Notes: generated from the letters alone by a model not told the origin. DNA of 64,000 nt from Trematomus loennbergii (GCA_012861695.1 JAAOOA010000056.1:2355260-2419259); one strand, 5' to 3'. Shown: positions 42,691 through 53,937, numbered from the stretch's first letter. Made by a program: numbers and translations.

Positions 42691-44255
42691 ATTGTGAGTG
42701 TGTCTGGGCTCCTGAATCAGCCTCACCTGTCTCCCTCCTCTCCCCCCTGCTCCTCTTTGAGGCAGCAGCAAAGACTTTAAAAGAGTATCTTACATTCCTG
42801 TTCCAGTCATTGCCTATTGTGATCCCTAAATCTATTTTTAAATTACTGGACAAAATAATATCAACATTCCTGTGGCAAAATAAAAAACCGAGAATGGTGG
42901 GTTGAATCTACCTAATTAAAATATTACTATTGGGCAGCACAAATTAGAGCAATAACCATGTGGATAACTGAAGACACGGAAACTATTTGGGTTGATATGG
43001 AACAAAAATCATGTAATAATCTACCTGTGGGAGCACTTCCATTTTTGACAGAAAAGGCACATGGGGTTGGGGACTTGCAATGAGTGGATCAGGGCTATGA
43101 TGAAGATATGGTCAGAGGTGAAAGGAATTAAAACGGTCAAACTCAGGGCCACTAAAATAGCTACAAACCCAGACATTTGACCATCTATTATGGACTCAGG
43201 ATTTAAAAGATGGGAAAATAAGGAGTTAATATATATTACACAACTCTTTACTGGACAAACCATTAAATCATTTGAACAACTGAAACAGGAATTTAACCTA
43301 CCATCCTGTGACTTTTATAGATTCCTGCAACTGAGACATTACCTTCAGAAGCATAGGGAATGGGAAAACATTCGCAAAGCCCCATCTAAACTAGAGGAAC
43401 TGTTAATGACATATACAGGGGACGAGACAAAAAAAGGTGCTATATCTACACTTTACAAGGTACTACATTATGAATGTAACAGCAACAATAAGGATGTCAA
43501 AGAAAAATGGGAGTTTGAAGCAAATATTATAATATGCGACGAGGATTGGGAAGAAACATTCAAGGTGGGACATACAATAACAAACAGTCCAACATGGAGG
43601 GAATTTGATTGGAAGGTGAAAATGAGATATTTTAACACCCCCTCTATCACTTCAAAATATAGCAATACCTCTAATTTGTGCTGGAGGGGCTGTGGACGGG
43701 TGGGAGACTTCACACATATATTTTGGGACTGTCCAAACATTCAGGGCTTCTGGAAGGATGGCGTGTGGTGCAGTGGGTTGTCCGTTGGTGTTCGGTTCAG
43801 GGGGTCACAGGTTCAAACCCCACTGCAGTCAGCATGTCGTTGTGTCCCTGAGACACTTCACCCCAAATTGCTCCTGTGGGGATTGCCCACAGTATTGAGT
43901 ATGTGAGTCGCTTTGGATAAAAGTCTAACAAGTAACATGTAATGTAATGTAATGTTCAAAAGGAGATGAAACGGGTGCAGGGCATTACCTTTACTTTGGA
44001 CCCAGCACTTTATATACTGGGTATACTGCCCAGTGATATGGACAGAAATGTAGCTTTCTTACTAACAATTCTTCTTCTAATTGCGAAAAAAATCTCAGTC
44101 TCGTGGCTGAAGCCGCAGCCCCCCAATATAGTCCATTGGAGAAACAGGGTAAAAAATGTTTATTTAATGGAGAAAATCACAGCAAGACTACGGCTGAAAA
44201 CTGATACATTCGAAGAAAAATGGTCCCTAATACATGCAACACCAGAACTCTAGCA
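42690..44255 (+). mobile_element. L1-type LINE fragment (ORF2 C-terminal part), frame-broken
   Basis: Translation in shifting plus-strand frames gives L-F-Q-S-L-P-I-V-I-P-K-S-I-F-K-L-L-D-K-I near 42790. It then gives a longer piece with F-Y-R-F-L-Q-L-R-H-Y-L and C-W-R-G-C-G-R-V-G-D-F-T-H-I-F-W-D-C-P (43190-43760). Those are the post-polymerase region and zinc-knuckle-like end of L1 ORF2. The last part resumes after a SINE at 43965 and stops at 44253 (T-P-E-L). There are several stops upstream of 43190. It is a dead, 5'-truncated copy. Confidence 0.9.
43759..43954 (+). mobile_element. tRNA-derived SINE inserted in the L1
   Basis: It has a polymerase III A-box-like GTGGTGCAGTGGGTTG region and a B box GGTTCAAACCC. 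A conserved body and the 3' tail CGCTTTGGATAAAAGTCTAA with (TGTAA)n follow. The L1 reading resumes directly after it. Another copy lies at 46973-47162. Confidence 0.9.
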
Positions 44256-44927
44256 GCACCTCTTTATTTATTTATTTTTATTCACTGCACTTGTACTTGT
44301 TTCATCTGGATGGTAAAGCACTGGCTCTTACTATCATAATGGTTCAGGTATTGTGCGATCATGTTGCCGATGAGGGGGAGTGATAATGTCTATAAAAAAA
44401 AAGTGTATCTTACCTTTTTTCACCTAGTTAACATTTTCTTTCTTTTTATTCATGCATATTTTTCTAATCACTCCCCCCTCAAAGGGAAATATGTGTTTAC
44501 ATAAATGGTGACCAAACCGTTTGAGACCCACTGAGATAACTGACTAAGTTAACTATCTAAACACCCAGAGTCCTTAACCTCACCTGAGCTGTAGTTATCA
44601 GAGACTCTCAGAAAAAAAAGTTTAAGTAACCAATGTGATATCTTTTCATGGGGCCCAAAATCCCTGGCGGTGCCCCTGCATAGACCCAAACTACAATCCA
44701 TCCTCTGATGAGTCCTCTGTCCCTGAAAATGAAGACAGTCTGGCAGCAACTTCAGAACATTATGGTCCTCATCTAGACTAGAGTATAACATTGTGATTGT
44801 AGCCCAGCTGCGTGTGATCCAATCAGCAGCAGGTGCAGCAGCAGGTGTGATAATGAAGGTGAGACCAGACCAGACTACTTGGCTCTCCCGTCGCAGCACT
44901 CCAGCACGCGCTCCTGTCTCCCGCATC
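44256..44927. other. Spacer and probable promoter of the ZP3-like gene
   Basis: AT-rich sequence to about 44480, then mixed composition. The frame is open upstream of the chosen start from 44793, but that part has no signal-peptide character. No TATA box can be assigned with confidence. Confidence 0.4.
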
Positions 44928-45395
44928 ATGTCGGTGTTCCCGTGGCTTCTTTGGATTTTGTTTCGTGGTACTATAGGAGGTCCGGTTCAGCACGCGACAT
45001 GGTCGGAAGGGGCAGGCCTAATTCAGGTACAGACACCACAGCATGAAGCCACGAATCCTTCGTTCTACCACCTGCCCATGTTCCAGCATGCACGGTGGCC
45101 ACTTGTATCACCGGAGCTGTTTCGTCCGTTCCTTCAGAAGAGCCCGCTGCCCACCGGACTGAATGCTCTGCTGTTCCCGCAAGCGAGACCACAGCACAGC
45201 GTCACGGGGACGGGGTCACGCGCTGTGCACGTCTGGTGCGGGTTCGATGATATCTCTGTGCGCGTCGACCGCCTCCATCTGAGCACGTGGACCGATCCAT
45301 CGCTGTTTCGACTCGGCTCGTGCCCGGTCAGCAGGGTCAGCCCCCGCTTTCTGTACTTCCACCACAGACTGAGCGACTGCGGCGGAGGGCCTCAG
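44928..45395 (+). CDS. ZP3-like egg-coat protein, exon 1 (signal peptide and ZP-N start)
   Basis: ATG at 44928 was chosen because M-S-V-F-P-W-L-L-W-I-L-F-R-G-T is a good signal peptide. An upstream in-frame ATG at 44793 would bury it. After a Pro/Gln-rich spacer of about 95 residues, the ZP-N half starts at V-H-V-W-C-G-F-D-D-I-S-V-R-V-D-R. It includes G-S-C-P and S-D-C-G, three of the four ZP-N cysteines. The donor CCTCAG|GTGGGA follows, phase 0. ZP3-type proteins are secreted glycoproteins that polymerise through the ZP module to form the egg envelope, made in ovary or liver in fish. Confidence 0.9.
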
Positions 45396-45420
45396 GTGGG
45401 AACACCTGACAGTATCATTA

Positions 45421-45830
45421 CTTCGTGAAACAATACAGCAATATTAGTGACACATTACAGTAACATTATTGAAACAATACAGCAATATTAGTGACACATT
45501 ACAGTAACATTATTGAAACATTATAATAACATTAACAACATACTCTCAATGTTAGTGAAACATTATCATAACATTACCAATATTATAACATTGCTGCAAC
45601 ACCACAACAGTATCATAACATTGCAACAGTATTCAACAGAATTAATGAAACATTACAGCAACATAACCTCAACATTAATTACAGCAACAATACCATAACA
45701 TTACTGCAACATCACCTTTTCATGAATGAAACATTACCATAACATTACAGCAACAACACGTTTTCAAGAAAGAAGCATTACCATAACAGTATCATAACAG
45801 TACTGCAACATTACCACGGTACAAGTAATG
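45421..45830. repeat. Degenerate AACATTA-type tandem repeat in ZP3-like intron 1
   Basis: Irregular copies of GAAACATTACAGTAACATTA and CATTACCATAACATTA-like units run for about 400 bp. There is no coding value. Short open frames in it are by chance. Confidence 0.85.
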
Positions 45831-46972
45831 GTACAATGTACATTTACTCTAGTGCTGTACTTAAATGCAGGTAGACTGTACTGTGCCTTAGTATTTTCTT
45901 TACAGCCACTTTATACTTCTACTCTACTGCAAATTAAAGGAAAATCTTGTACTTTTTACTTTACTACATTTATCTTACAGCTTTAGTTACTTTACAAATG
46001 TACTTCATTGCATAAAAACTGAAAAATATAATCTTGATTTTTTTACATAAACAGCTTTTTGAGAGATTGCGAGAATATGTCGGCATTTATAAATATTGAT
46101 TTATTGTTTTTTTTTTTTGATTCCAAGCTTTTATTTATATGATACTTTAACTGCCTTTTGTTTATTACACTATACTTTTACTTAAGTAACATGTTTTAAT
46201 CAGGGCTTTAATTCAAGAAATAATTATTTTAAGTAAAGGATCCGAATACTACTCGCACCACTGATTAGTACAGCATTACCATAACAGTAAACACTAAGTG
46301 TATCTATGCTGATACACTAGGTGTACACTTACTGTAGGCCTACACTGGTGTGACCAGAAGACATAATGGCCACTTTAGGTGAAACTAAGTTGTAATGAAG
46401 ATAATGCTCCGTTAAAGTTGATTACTATAAATATGTAGATGCATAAAATTGTATGATGGTAAAGTGATACATGTGAAAGCTCTGTCTCGTTCTAATGTAA
46501 TTTGAGCAGCACAAGATGTCGTTTAATTTCCATCAGTGTGGACGGAGTGAAAGAAGAGCGTTTTGGCAGGTTGCAATAAATATAAAAAAACAGTAGAACA
46601 GGGTTGGGGTTCAGCTGAAGAGTTGCAAGTTTGGACAAGAATATAGTATTGCCAAATGTGAAATGTCTTACCATTACCAGTTGCACGGTAAATACTGCCT
46701 ACCCTTATACAGACAATCTATTTAATGGTTTAAGTTTACTGAATTAATAAAAGATAATTGTCTCCTAGACTTCTTTACAATCGGACTAATTCATTGCAAC
46801 CAGTGGAATTGCCCCTTTCTGTAAAATCTCACCGATGCAGACTGCCATAAAAAGAACTGTTCAAGAACAGCAAATCATATTATGCTGAATCATCAGCTTC
46901 TAAAATAAAGTAAATGCTTAATTTTTATAATTCTAAAGTGGTCCTGCTGTTTAAACAATCAATCAGCGTTTG
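45831..46972. other. ZP3-like intron 1, no feature recognised
   Basis: AT-rich intron sequence. A T11 run lies near 46109. No exon or transposon terminus is seen. Confidence 0.5.
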
Positions 46973-47162
46973 GCACAGTGAGTTGTGCGCAGGTGTTCGG
47001 ATCAGGGGGTCACAGGTTCAAACCCCACTGCAGTCAGCATGTCGTTGTGTCCCTGAGACACTTCACCTCAAATTGCTCCTGTGGGGATTGTCCACAGTAT
47101 TGAGTATGTAAGTCGCTTTGGATAAAAGCGTCTAACAAGTAACATGTAATGTAATGTAATGT
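46973..47162 (+). mobile_element. tRNA-derived SINE, second copy
   Basis: Same family as 43759-43954. The B box GGTTCAAACCC, the body and the (ATGTA)n tail are all present, and the 5' A-box part is shortened. It lies in ZP3-like intron 1. Confidence 0.9.
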
Positions 47163-47371
47163 ACAACAGCGTTGGTTTTAACATGGTTAAGCTAATCTGC
47201 AAAATGTTCATAAACTTGTTCAATCATCAACGATTGAGGCTGTTGCATTTTTAAATAACATTAGGCCCTAAGAATCCAGAATGAAATATAGTGTACAGTA
47301 GATGGATTCAAATAGCTTTAAATGTAGATGGAATTCATTCCTATTGAAAATATCTTATTACTGTCTCCCAG

Positions 47372-47484
47372 GTTGTTGGCGGCCAGCTGGTGTACAGCTA
47401 TGCGCTGCGCTATACTCCACCTCGGCAAGGCTACGTCATCAGAGTCGTACCACTTCACTTCCCTATCTATTGCAATTACAACAG
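47372..47484 (+). CDS. ZP3-like exon 2
   Basis: The acceptor CTGTCTCCCAG and donor AACAG|GTAACT bound it, entering in phase 0 and leaving in phase 2. It reads [17 protein letters not shown], then [13 protein letters not shown]. The L-V-Y-S-Y, Y-T-P and P-I-Y-C-N-Y pattern is the end of ZP-N in ZP3 proteins. The cysteine is the fourth ZP-N cysteine. Confidence 0.92.
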
Positions 47485-48333
47485 GTAACTTCAGGACCTT
47501 CCAAAGCATTTACAGAAGTATGTGTTATCCTGTCACCACTCTGACCAAGAAAATCATCAAGGCTCATGTGTCTTAGGAGATGAGGAGGTTTCTACACGTC
47601 TTTTATTGGACTTGCAAACAGAATAACATGTTTGATGCATAAAGCTCCTAATTTAAACATTAAGTGATTGTTGAATGGAGCAGACTTAAACTGACTTGTT
47701 GAAAATAATATCTGGAAAAGAACTGGAAGGACCAGGATCTGATCATCTACTCTTTGGTTTGTGCTTGGTACATGTGCCTGGTACCTATAGCCCTACCTAC
47801 TAACTAAATTTGTGAAGCAATCTGTGGTAGTGTCACTGGTTTTCTTCTGTATAGGCTTGATGAATGATCTCTGTTACAGTTTGTGTCTGATGTGTGGAAA
47901 GGGCCAACATCTTCATTTATGCTTAGTGAATGAAGTTAAGGCTGCTGAGCCACTGCATGAGAAACACCATTGTGTGCAGCGCATATTAGTCTTCTCGAAA
48001 AACAGTTAGATCTCTAGATGATTTCCCCCTTTGTGACAACTGTACGGGTGTCAATTTGGATATCACTCATCATGAGGGATGTGGCAGTTTTGGCGACAGG
48101 TGGGTGCTGTCTCAGGTTACGAGCTGTCTGTTCTGCTGTGTCCCTCGGGCGCCTCACCTTCACCACAAATCCCCATTATTATTATTATTATGTGCATATT
48201 TTATATAGACATTGGTGGAAAGTGTTGGTTTAACCTTCTTGCAGTATCTTGGCATGTAATGTGACTTTTTATCAGCCTCTGCCATGATCTGGTGGAATAT
48301 ATCTCATATTAAAATCCTCTTTGTCTGTCTCAG

Positions 48334-48437
48334 GTTCCATTACTCCTACCAAGTTGGCTTCAGACCTCAAGTTCAACACACAATCTTAATGAAGAGCATC
48401 AGGAGTAGACTCAGCTACAGCCTCACTGTCTGCAATG
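48334..48437 (+). CDS. ZP3-like exon 3
   Basis: The acceptor TTGTCTGTCTCAG and donor GCAATG|GTAAGA bound it, entering in phase 2 and leaving in phase 1. It reads [11 protein letters not shown] and ends [11 protein letters not shown]. It is the linker between the ZP halves and the first strand of ZP-C. Confidence 0.92.
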
Positions 48438-48608
48438 GTAAGACACCTACAGAATAAAAAGTGTTTGCTATTATTTGCACAATATGACATGTTCGCTGTA
48501 AATATCTGAATTTAACAGTTGACATCAAGGCTCAAAGTCTACACTGAACACTGTCATTCTGATATTAATCGGCATATTGGTCTTGTCTGCACGTGTGTGT
48601 TTTAACAG

Positions 48609-48783
48609 CCCAGGGAGAGCCCGTCCCATCAGGCCATTGGTTCTTTTTAGGGGAGCCGGTTTATTTTGTTGCCCAGGCAGCAGCTCTGTTGGCTGGGGAG
48701 AGGCTTTATGTGGACTCCTGCTATGCCACAAGCTCCAGCGACCCACACAGTGTGCACAGAGCGGACATCATTACTAACTATGG
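48609..48783 (+). CDS. ZP3-like exon 4 (ZP-C)
   Basis: The acceptor TTTTAACAG and donor TATGG|GTGAGT bound it, entering in phase 1 and leaving in phase 2. It reads G-E-P-V-Y-F-V-A-Q-A-A, then R-L-Y-V-D-S-C-Y-A-T-S-S-S-D-P and I-I-T-N-Y-G. The L-Y-V-D-S-C-Y-A-T word is diagnostic for ZP3-class ZP-C. Confidence 0.93.
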
Positions 48784-48873
48784 GTGAGTCTCTAGTAAGG
48801 ACACGGGTAGTTTACAGTCATTGTTTGTCACTCTACATGTCCTGATTGATTCGTGCTTTCATTTTTGATGCAG

Positions 48874-48982
48874 CTGCATGCCAGACAGCAGGAGGGTGGG
48901 CAGCAGCTCCCGCTTCCTGCTGGGAGGGGGCAGTGTGCTGAAGTTCTCTGTGGATGCATTTCTCTTCAGAGAACTCTCACAG
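48874..48982 (+). CDS. ZP3-like exon 5 (ZP-C)
   Basis: The acceptor TTTTTGATGCAG and donor TCACAG|GTAAGA bound it, entering in phase 2 and leaving in phase 0. It reads C-M-P-D-S-R, then [11 protein letters not shown]. The F-x-V-D-A-F-x-F motif is the conserved ZP-C core. Confidence 0.93.
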
Positions 48983-49244
48983 GTAAGACCAATTTAAGTG
49001 TTTTGCTGAGGATAGGATAGTATACTTGTTAAGGTTAACATTTATTTATTGAAATATGAAAATAGTTTTTCTACTCTCAAAAAAATGGGTCCAGGTACTG
49101 ATCATCCAGTGAATAACAGAGCACTTATATACTAATAAAGGACTGGCTTATCTAAAGCCAGTTGAGTAGCACTTGAAATGTTTTGGCTCTATGAAACCTG
49201 ATGTACTTATATGATTCTGTTTTCTTCAAGTTTGTATCTTCCTG

Positions 49245-49312
49245 GTCTAATGCACTTATTGTAAGTTGCTTTGGATAAAAGCGTCAGCTAAATGTAATGT
49301 AATGTAATAACA
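49245..49312 (+). mobile_element. 3' tail of a SINE/LINE (TTTGGATAAAAGCGTC type)
   Basis: The string TTGCTTTGGATAAAAGCGTC followed by AGCTAAATGTAATGTAATG is the tail shared by fish tRNA SINEs. The 5' part is not recognisable here. Confidence 0.75.
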
Positions 49313-50072
49313 TGCACTTTTTCTGGTTAACTGTAATATGTAAAACAACCCCCCACCTACACACTTAGTTGGTTGACCTTTACAGATTAATATTATTATT
49401 ATTTTTAATCAAGTCTACACCCAAAACATTTGGGGCCCTGTAAAATGGTTATTGGAAACGACTACTATACCATGAATGTAGTGTAAAATATTTTACATAT
49501 TGTCAAAGCATGTGAAATGATGGGTGGAGCTGGTTGATGGAGCCTGCTTTAGAACCCACTTATGCTGATACATTCTTTGTGTGCTTATTTTACAGCAATG
49601 AAGTATCTCCATGTGTAATGCACTGTTGCATGCTCCCTTCAGTCTGTCCACTTTTGTCTTGGGTCAGGGCACTTATCTTCACCTTCCCATATCGTCTAAT
49701 GAGCACCAAGAATAGTTTTGCGTCACTGACTCTTTTTATATCGCTATTTCCGTGTAGCCCACTTTCCAAGAGTTTGCTCATGGGCCTACAGTGAGTAGGC
49801 ACACACTCCAAGACCAAGTCTGTAGGATGTTGATGTGAACTTCCTTTACATGGCTCTGAGAGATTACTCTTACAGTACTGAATGTATTGGACCGATATAT
49901 CTCATCGCTTTAACTTGTATCGGTGTAATAATCTTTATTTTATAGTCTGAACCTGCTCAAATCATGTGCATAAAGGTCACAATGACTTGAGTTATTTTAC
50001 AGATGAACAATGATTATGTTATTTTACCATTACATTAGGGCATCCTTCTACCATAATCGCTAAGACTGAAGA
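49313..50072. other. ZP3-like intron 5, no feature recognised
   Basis: Ordinary intron sequence. The open frame near 49534-49794 has no splice-site support or homology. Confidence 0.5.
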
Positions 50073-50416
50073 CTAACCCCTAGATTCCACCGGGTCCATC
50101 TGCGTCGCGTTACGGCCGCGTTACGGCCGCGCCGCGGCGTTCGCAAAGATCGTGGCCACTCTAGTCAATGGGTGCTATTCCACCAGACGCGCCGCGTTAC
50201 GGCTCAGAAGCGTCCCAGAAGCGTCTCGGCGGGGCTCCGCTCAAAATAGGATTGAAGTCTATTTTTCTACGCGTTGCAGAGGCGCCGGGCAGGAAGTGGA
50301 CCGGTCAGAGCATCCGGCCCATCCCCAAAATAAACTAATTTTGTAGACCCTATCCCTCCGTAGTCTTTCAAGTAGGAGGAATGCCAGCGTTCTCCTCCGG
50401 TTTACAGGCACTGTGT

Positions 50417-50476
<60 letters not shown>

Positions 50477-50730
50477 AATTATGATGATGAATGCATTTTT
50501 TTTACCGCTAAAATACAGCAACACATCTTTGATTCATGTCGTTTATAACTGGAATATTACAGTTATTATTAACTTTGTCTGTACAAAGTAGCCTGTCCAG
50601 GAAATATGCCCAAATCAACAAAAACTGCGAGCCGGCAGGCAAGACACTCCGCTTCTGAAACGCGCCCGGTAGGGTATGACGCCGGAGGAGGCCGGACACA
50701 CAACCGGACCCGGTGGAATCTAGGGGTTAG
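50073..50730. mobile_element. Non-autonomous DNA transposon with CTAACCCCTAGATTCC ends
   Basis: The left end CTAACCCCTAGATTCCACCG is inverted at the right end (CGGTGGAATCTAGGGGTTAG). Both ends are GC-rich, with CG words repeated near 50100-50250. The middle holds a long (TA)n tract. No target duplication could be confirmed. It sits in ZP3-like intron 5. Confidence 0.85.
50420..50472. repeat. (TA)n microsatellite
   Basis: About 26 TA repeats lie inside the transposon. Confidence 0.95.
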
Positions 50731-50859
50731 ATAGATATTGAAGAAGTGCTGGAAGGATCCTGCAAGCTGCGCAGTACATACCTTAATGACATGTTAACTA
50801 AACTAGTGGATCTATAAACCCAGCAGCGACTTTATAATCTGCTGTGTGTCTGATTGTAG

Positions 50860-50945
50860 GTGCTGTACCTCCACTGTTCAATGTCAGTCGGTCTCACCAC
50901 TTCCAACTCCTCAAAGTCCTGCAGCTACGACCAGGCTGCTGGCAG
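50860..50945 (+). CDS. ZP3-like exon 6 (ZP-C)
   Basis: The acceptor TCTGATTGTAG and donor GGCAG|GTAAGC bound it, entering in phase 0 and leaving in phase 2. It reads V-L-Y-L-H-C-S-M-S-V and S-K-S-C-S-Y-D-Q-A-A. The L-H-C at its start is a standard ZP-C cysteine. Confidence 0.92.
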
Positions 50946-51098
50946 GTAAGCAACGCTATTAACATAAACCACTTCAAGTGTAACACAGTTAAATCAGAGT
51001 GATCATTACATCATGTAAATCAGTGTGGCAATATATTTGGTGTGAATTCAGTGGTAGATTGTGTGTGTTTGCATGTGCACTGATGTTTGTGTGTGCAG

Positions 51099-51169
51099 GT
51101 GGGAGGAGCTGACGGCCGCAGCCTCAGTGTGCTCCTGCTGTGACTCCATGTGCGGCAACATACACCAAT
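51099..51169 (+). CDS. ZP3-like exon 7 (end of ZP-C cysteine cluster)
   Basis: The acceptor TTTGTGTGTGCAG and donor ACCAAT|GTAAGT bound it, entering in phase 2 and leaving in phase 1. It reads W-E-E-L-T-A-A-A-S-V-C-S-C-C-D-S-M-C. The C-x-C-C-x3-C cluster closes the ZP module in ZP3 proteins. Confidence 0.92.
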
Positions 51170-51289
51170 GTAAGTTCTGGAAACAAATTTCTCCAAATCA
51201 CATAACTGAAGATAAGTCAACACATCAGTGATTATGTGCAATGAAATAATAACACATTTATTATTTCGCATTGTAGATACGACTTTGGC

Positions 51290-51765
51290 TTGGTCATGAT
51301 AAAGGTTTTATTGTCATATGCACAGTAGCTACAGTGTAGTTAAGGCAATGAAAGTCTTCACTTGCAGTCTACATAAATATACAAACACAGAATACATTAA
51401 AAACTGTGTAAAAAGAAACATAATGGAAATAAAATAAAAAGTTGCAAGTGACCAATGTGCAAGTAATGCAGGAGAAGTAGACTATATACATGTTAAATAG
51501 ACTAAGATTAGCTAAGAACAGAATGTACAATTACATACTATACAATACTGCTTATTGTAGCAATACATTTATATTTGGAAATGCAAACCGAATGATGCTT
51601 AAGGTTATGAAGGCACTTCACAGAGCTCATGAGTTTAGCAGTCTTCTGGCCTGTGGGATGAAACTGTCCCTGAGTCGTGGTTTTAGTCCTGATGCTGCAG
51701 TACCGCCTGCCAGACGGCAGCAGACGGAACAGTTTGTTGGTGGGGTGATGGGGGTTGTTGAATGA
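51290..51765 (-). mobile_element. LINE 3' fragment in ZP3-like intron 7
   Basis: On the minus strand a frame reads L-F-R-L-L-P-S-G-R-R-Y-C-S-I-R-T-K. This is the P-S-G-R-R-(F/Y) C-terminal motif of L2/Rex-type non-LTR retrotransposons. The rest is a 3' untranslated tail rich in A/T. Confidence 0.75.
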
Positions 51766-51816
51766 CAGTATTGCTGTTAATCTCTGGCTTTATATTTCTC
51801 CTGCTTCTCTAAGCAG

Positions 51817-53937
51817 CTATCAAGAACACAGTCAGCAGTCCAGGCTTGCTCATCAGACAAAGAAGTGACGTGAAACCAAGGGGGATGGAGATGTCTCTTC
51901 AAGCAGAGGAGGAAAGAGACTGGGAAGATCCAGAAGAGAAGCTGGAAGAGGAAAAAGATGAGAACCATAAGGAAGTCCAGACTTTTCCACAGGAGACGGA
52001 GCAGGAAGAAGCCAGTCCTAATGAGACAAAAGCTTGGAGAACAAGTGATGTAGTCACTCAGCAGGGAAACGGAGAGGAGGAGGACGTGGGAGAGACGGAG
52101 GTGGTGATGGATGAGACGGACAGCCAGCTGAAAGAGTTCTCTACAGAGGACATCATGTCTGACCAGAGTACACCAGAGGAGTTCTCAAGTACCGAACATG
52201 CTTCTGTGATTGGTTTGTCCAGTGACAACATCAGCACTGATGCTTCTGGTACCAGCGCTACAGCTTCCAGCTTTGCGATTGATTATGATGATACAAATAA
52301 TCTTGGTTCTGCAGAAGATGTTTCCACAGCTCCACTTCCTACCAGTGAGCTTTTGTCCAGTGACAACATCAGCACTGATGCTTCTGGTACCAGCGCTACA
52401 GCTTCCAGCTTTGCGATTGATTATGATGATACAAATAATCTTGGTTCTGCAGAAGATGTTTCCACAGCTCCACTTCCTACCAGTGAGCTTTTGTCCAGTG
52501 ACAACATCAGCACTGATGCTTCTGGTACCAGCGCTACAGCTTCCAGCTTTGCGATTGATTATGATGATACAAGTCATCTTGGTTCTGCAGAAAATGTTTC
52601 CACAGCTCCACTTCCTACCAGTGAGCTTTGTGCTGATGGTGATCCAAAGAGCTGCAGCACCACCATTAATGTACAGCAGGTGGGGCACAAAGCTTCACCC
52701 CTGATACTGTTGTTGGAGCAACCTATAGATCTGGTTCTCTTTGGGGCACTGATGCTTCTGGTACCAGCGCTACAGCTTCCAGCTTTGCGATTGATTATGA
52801 TGATACAAGTAATCTTGGTTCTGCAGAAGATGTTTCCACAGCTCCACTTCCTACCAGTGAGCTTTTGTCCAGTGAAACATCAGCACTGATGCTTCTGGTA
52901 CTACAGCTTCCAGCTTTGCAATTGATTATGATGTTACAAGTAATCTTGGTTCTGCAGAAGATGTTTCCACAGCTCCACTTCCTACCAGTGAGCTTTGTGC
53001 TGATGGTGATCCAAAGAGCTGCAGCACCACCATTAATAGTACAGCAGGTGGGGCACAAAGCTTCACCCCTGATACTGTTGTTGGAGCAACCTATAGATCT
53101 GGTTCTCTTTGGGCACTGATGCTTCTGGTACCAGCGCTACAGCTTCCAGCTTTGCGATTGATTATGATGATACAAGTAATCTTGGTTCTGCAGAAGATGT
53201 TTCCACAGCTCCACTTCCTACCAGTGAGCTTTTGTCCAGTGACAACATCAGCACTGATGCTTCTGGTACTACAGCTTCCAGCTTTGCAATTGATTATGAT
53301 GTTACAAGTAATCTTGGTTCTGCAGAAGATGTTTCCACAGCTCCACTTCCTACCAGTGAGCTTTGTGCTGATGGTGATCCAAAGAGCTGCAGCACCACCA
53401 TTAATAGTACAGCAGGTGGGGCACAAAGCTTCACCCCTGATACTGTTGTTGGAGCAACCTATAGATCTGGTTTTCTTTGGGAGTCAGATATTAGAGACTT
53501 TGAGACAGTTGGGAAACACTCTGCCACCGGTGACTTGGGAATGGATATCCCAGGTTTGTTTAATATCAGCAGGCTGGAGGCAGATCAGAGTGACTCGCTC
53601 CTCTGGTCAGAACAGTCTGACTGGATACAAGGCCAAGCAGAAGATGAAGAATACTTTTCTGATGCCACTACAAGACCACACGGTGTCAGTTATTTGAGTT
53701 AGAGGACATGCATGAAGACAACCCCAGTCACTCTGCTTTGTGAGCATCTCCTCCGCCCTGCAGGGCTCTGTGAGCAGCCTGCCAGCTGATCTGGAGCCAG
53801 CACCGGGCTTGCACAGCTTGGGGTTTGTGGAGGAGTGGCCAGTAGAGGAGTTGGGACAGAAGCTGATGGATGACTTCTATCAAGATGAGATTAATTATCA
53901 GAAGAGTTCTAACACTGGTTTACTGTGGTTTACATAA
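51817..53937 (+). CDS. ZP3-like exon 8: furin-like site and repetitive acidic tail
   Basis: The acceptor CTTCTCTAAGCAG precedes the exon, entering in phase 1, and joins to S-I-K-N-T-V-S-S-P-G. I-R-Q-R-S-D is a candidate furin-type cleavage site. Then comes a Glu-rich stretch, then 46-residue repeats (see 52215-53460), then a tail with D-I-R-D-F-E-T-V-G and L-L-W-S-E-Q-S-D-W-I. As written, the frame meets a stop at 52889. Single-base deletions near 52671, 52875 and 53115 add up to three and restore the frame to TAG at 53702. A further register change after 53700 would open L-E-D-M-H-E-D-N-P-S and then E-E-W-P-V-E-E-L-G-Q to TAA at 53937, so the natural end may be 53937. The tail beyond the ZP domain is far longer than in a typical ZP3. 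Confidence 0.8.
52215..53460 (+). repeat. In-frame coding repeats (138-bp unit, 367-bp superunit)
   Basis: The 138-bp unit encodes L-S-S-D-N-I-S-T-D-A-S-G-T and ends S-T-A-P-L-P-T-S-E-L. It starts at 52215, 52353 and 52491. A block of two shorter variants plus a tail (C-A-D-G-D-P-K-S-C-S-T-T-I-N) repeats with a 367-bp period, the tails starting at about 52629, 52996 and 53363. The copies are over 95 percent alike, so the expansion is recent. The unit is also open in a second plus frame and in one minus frame. Confidence 0.92.

Noticed and set aside
43790..43860. tRNA gene suggested by a GGTTCAAACCC B box (also near 47020 and 13850)
   Set aside because: No cloverleaf can be drawn. These are SINE internal promoters.
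52185..52704. Open frames on both strands opposite or out of register with the ZP3-like repeats
   Set aside because: They arise because the 138-bp unit happens to lack stops in those frames. The phase-matched ZP3 frame explains the coding signal.
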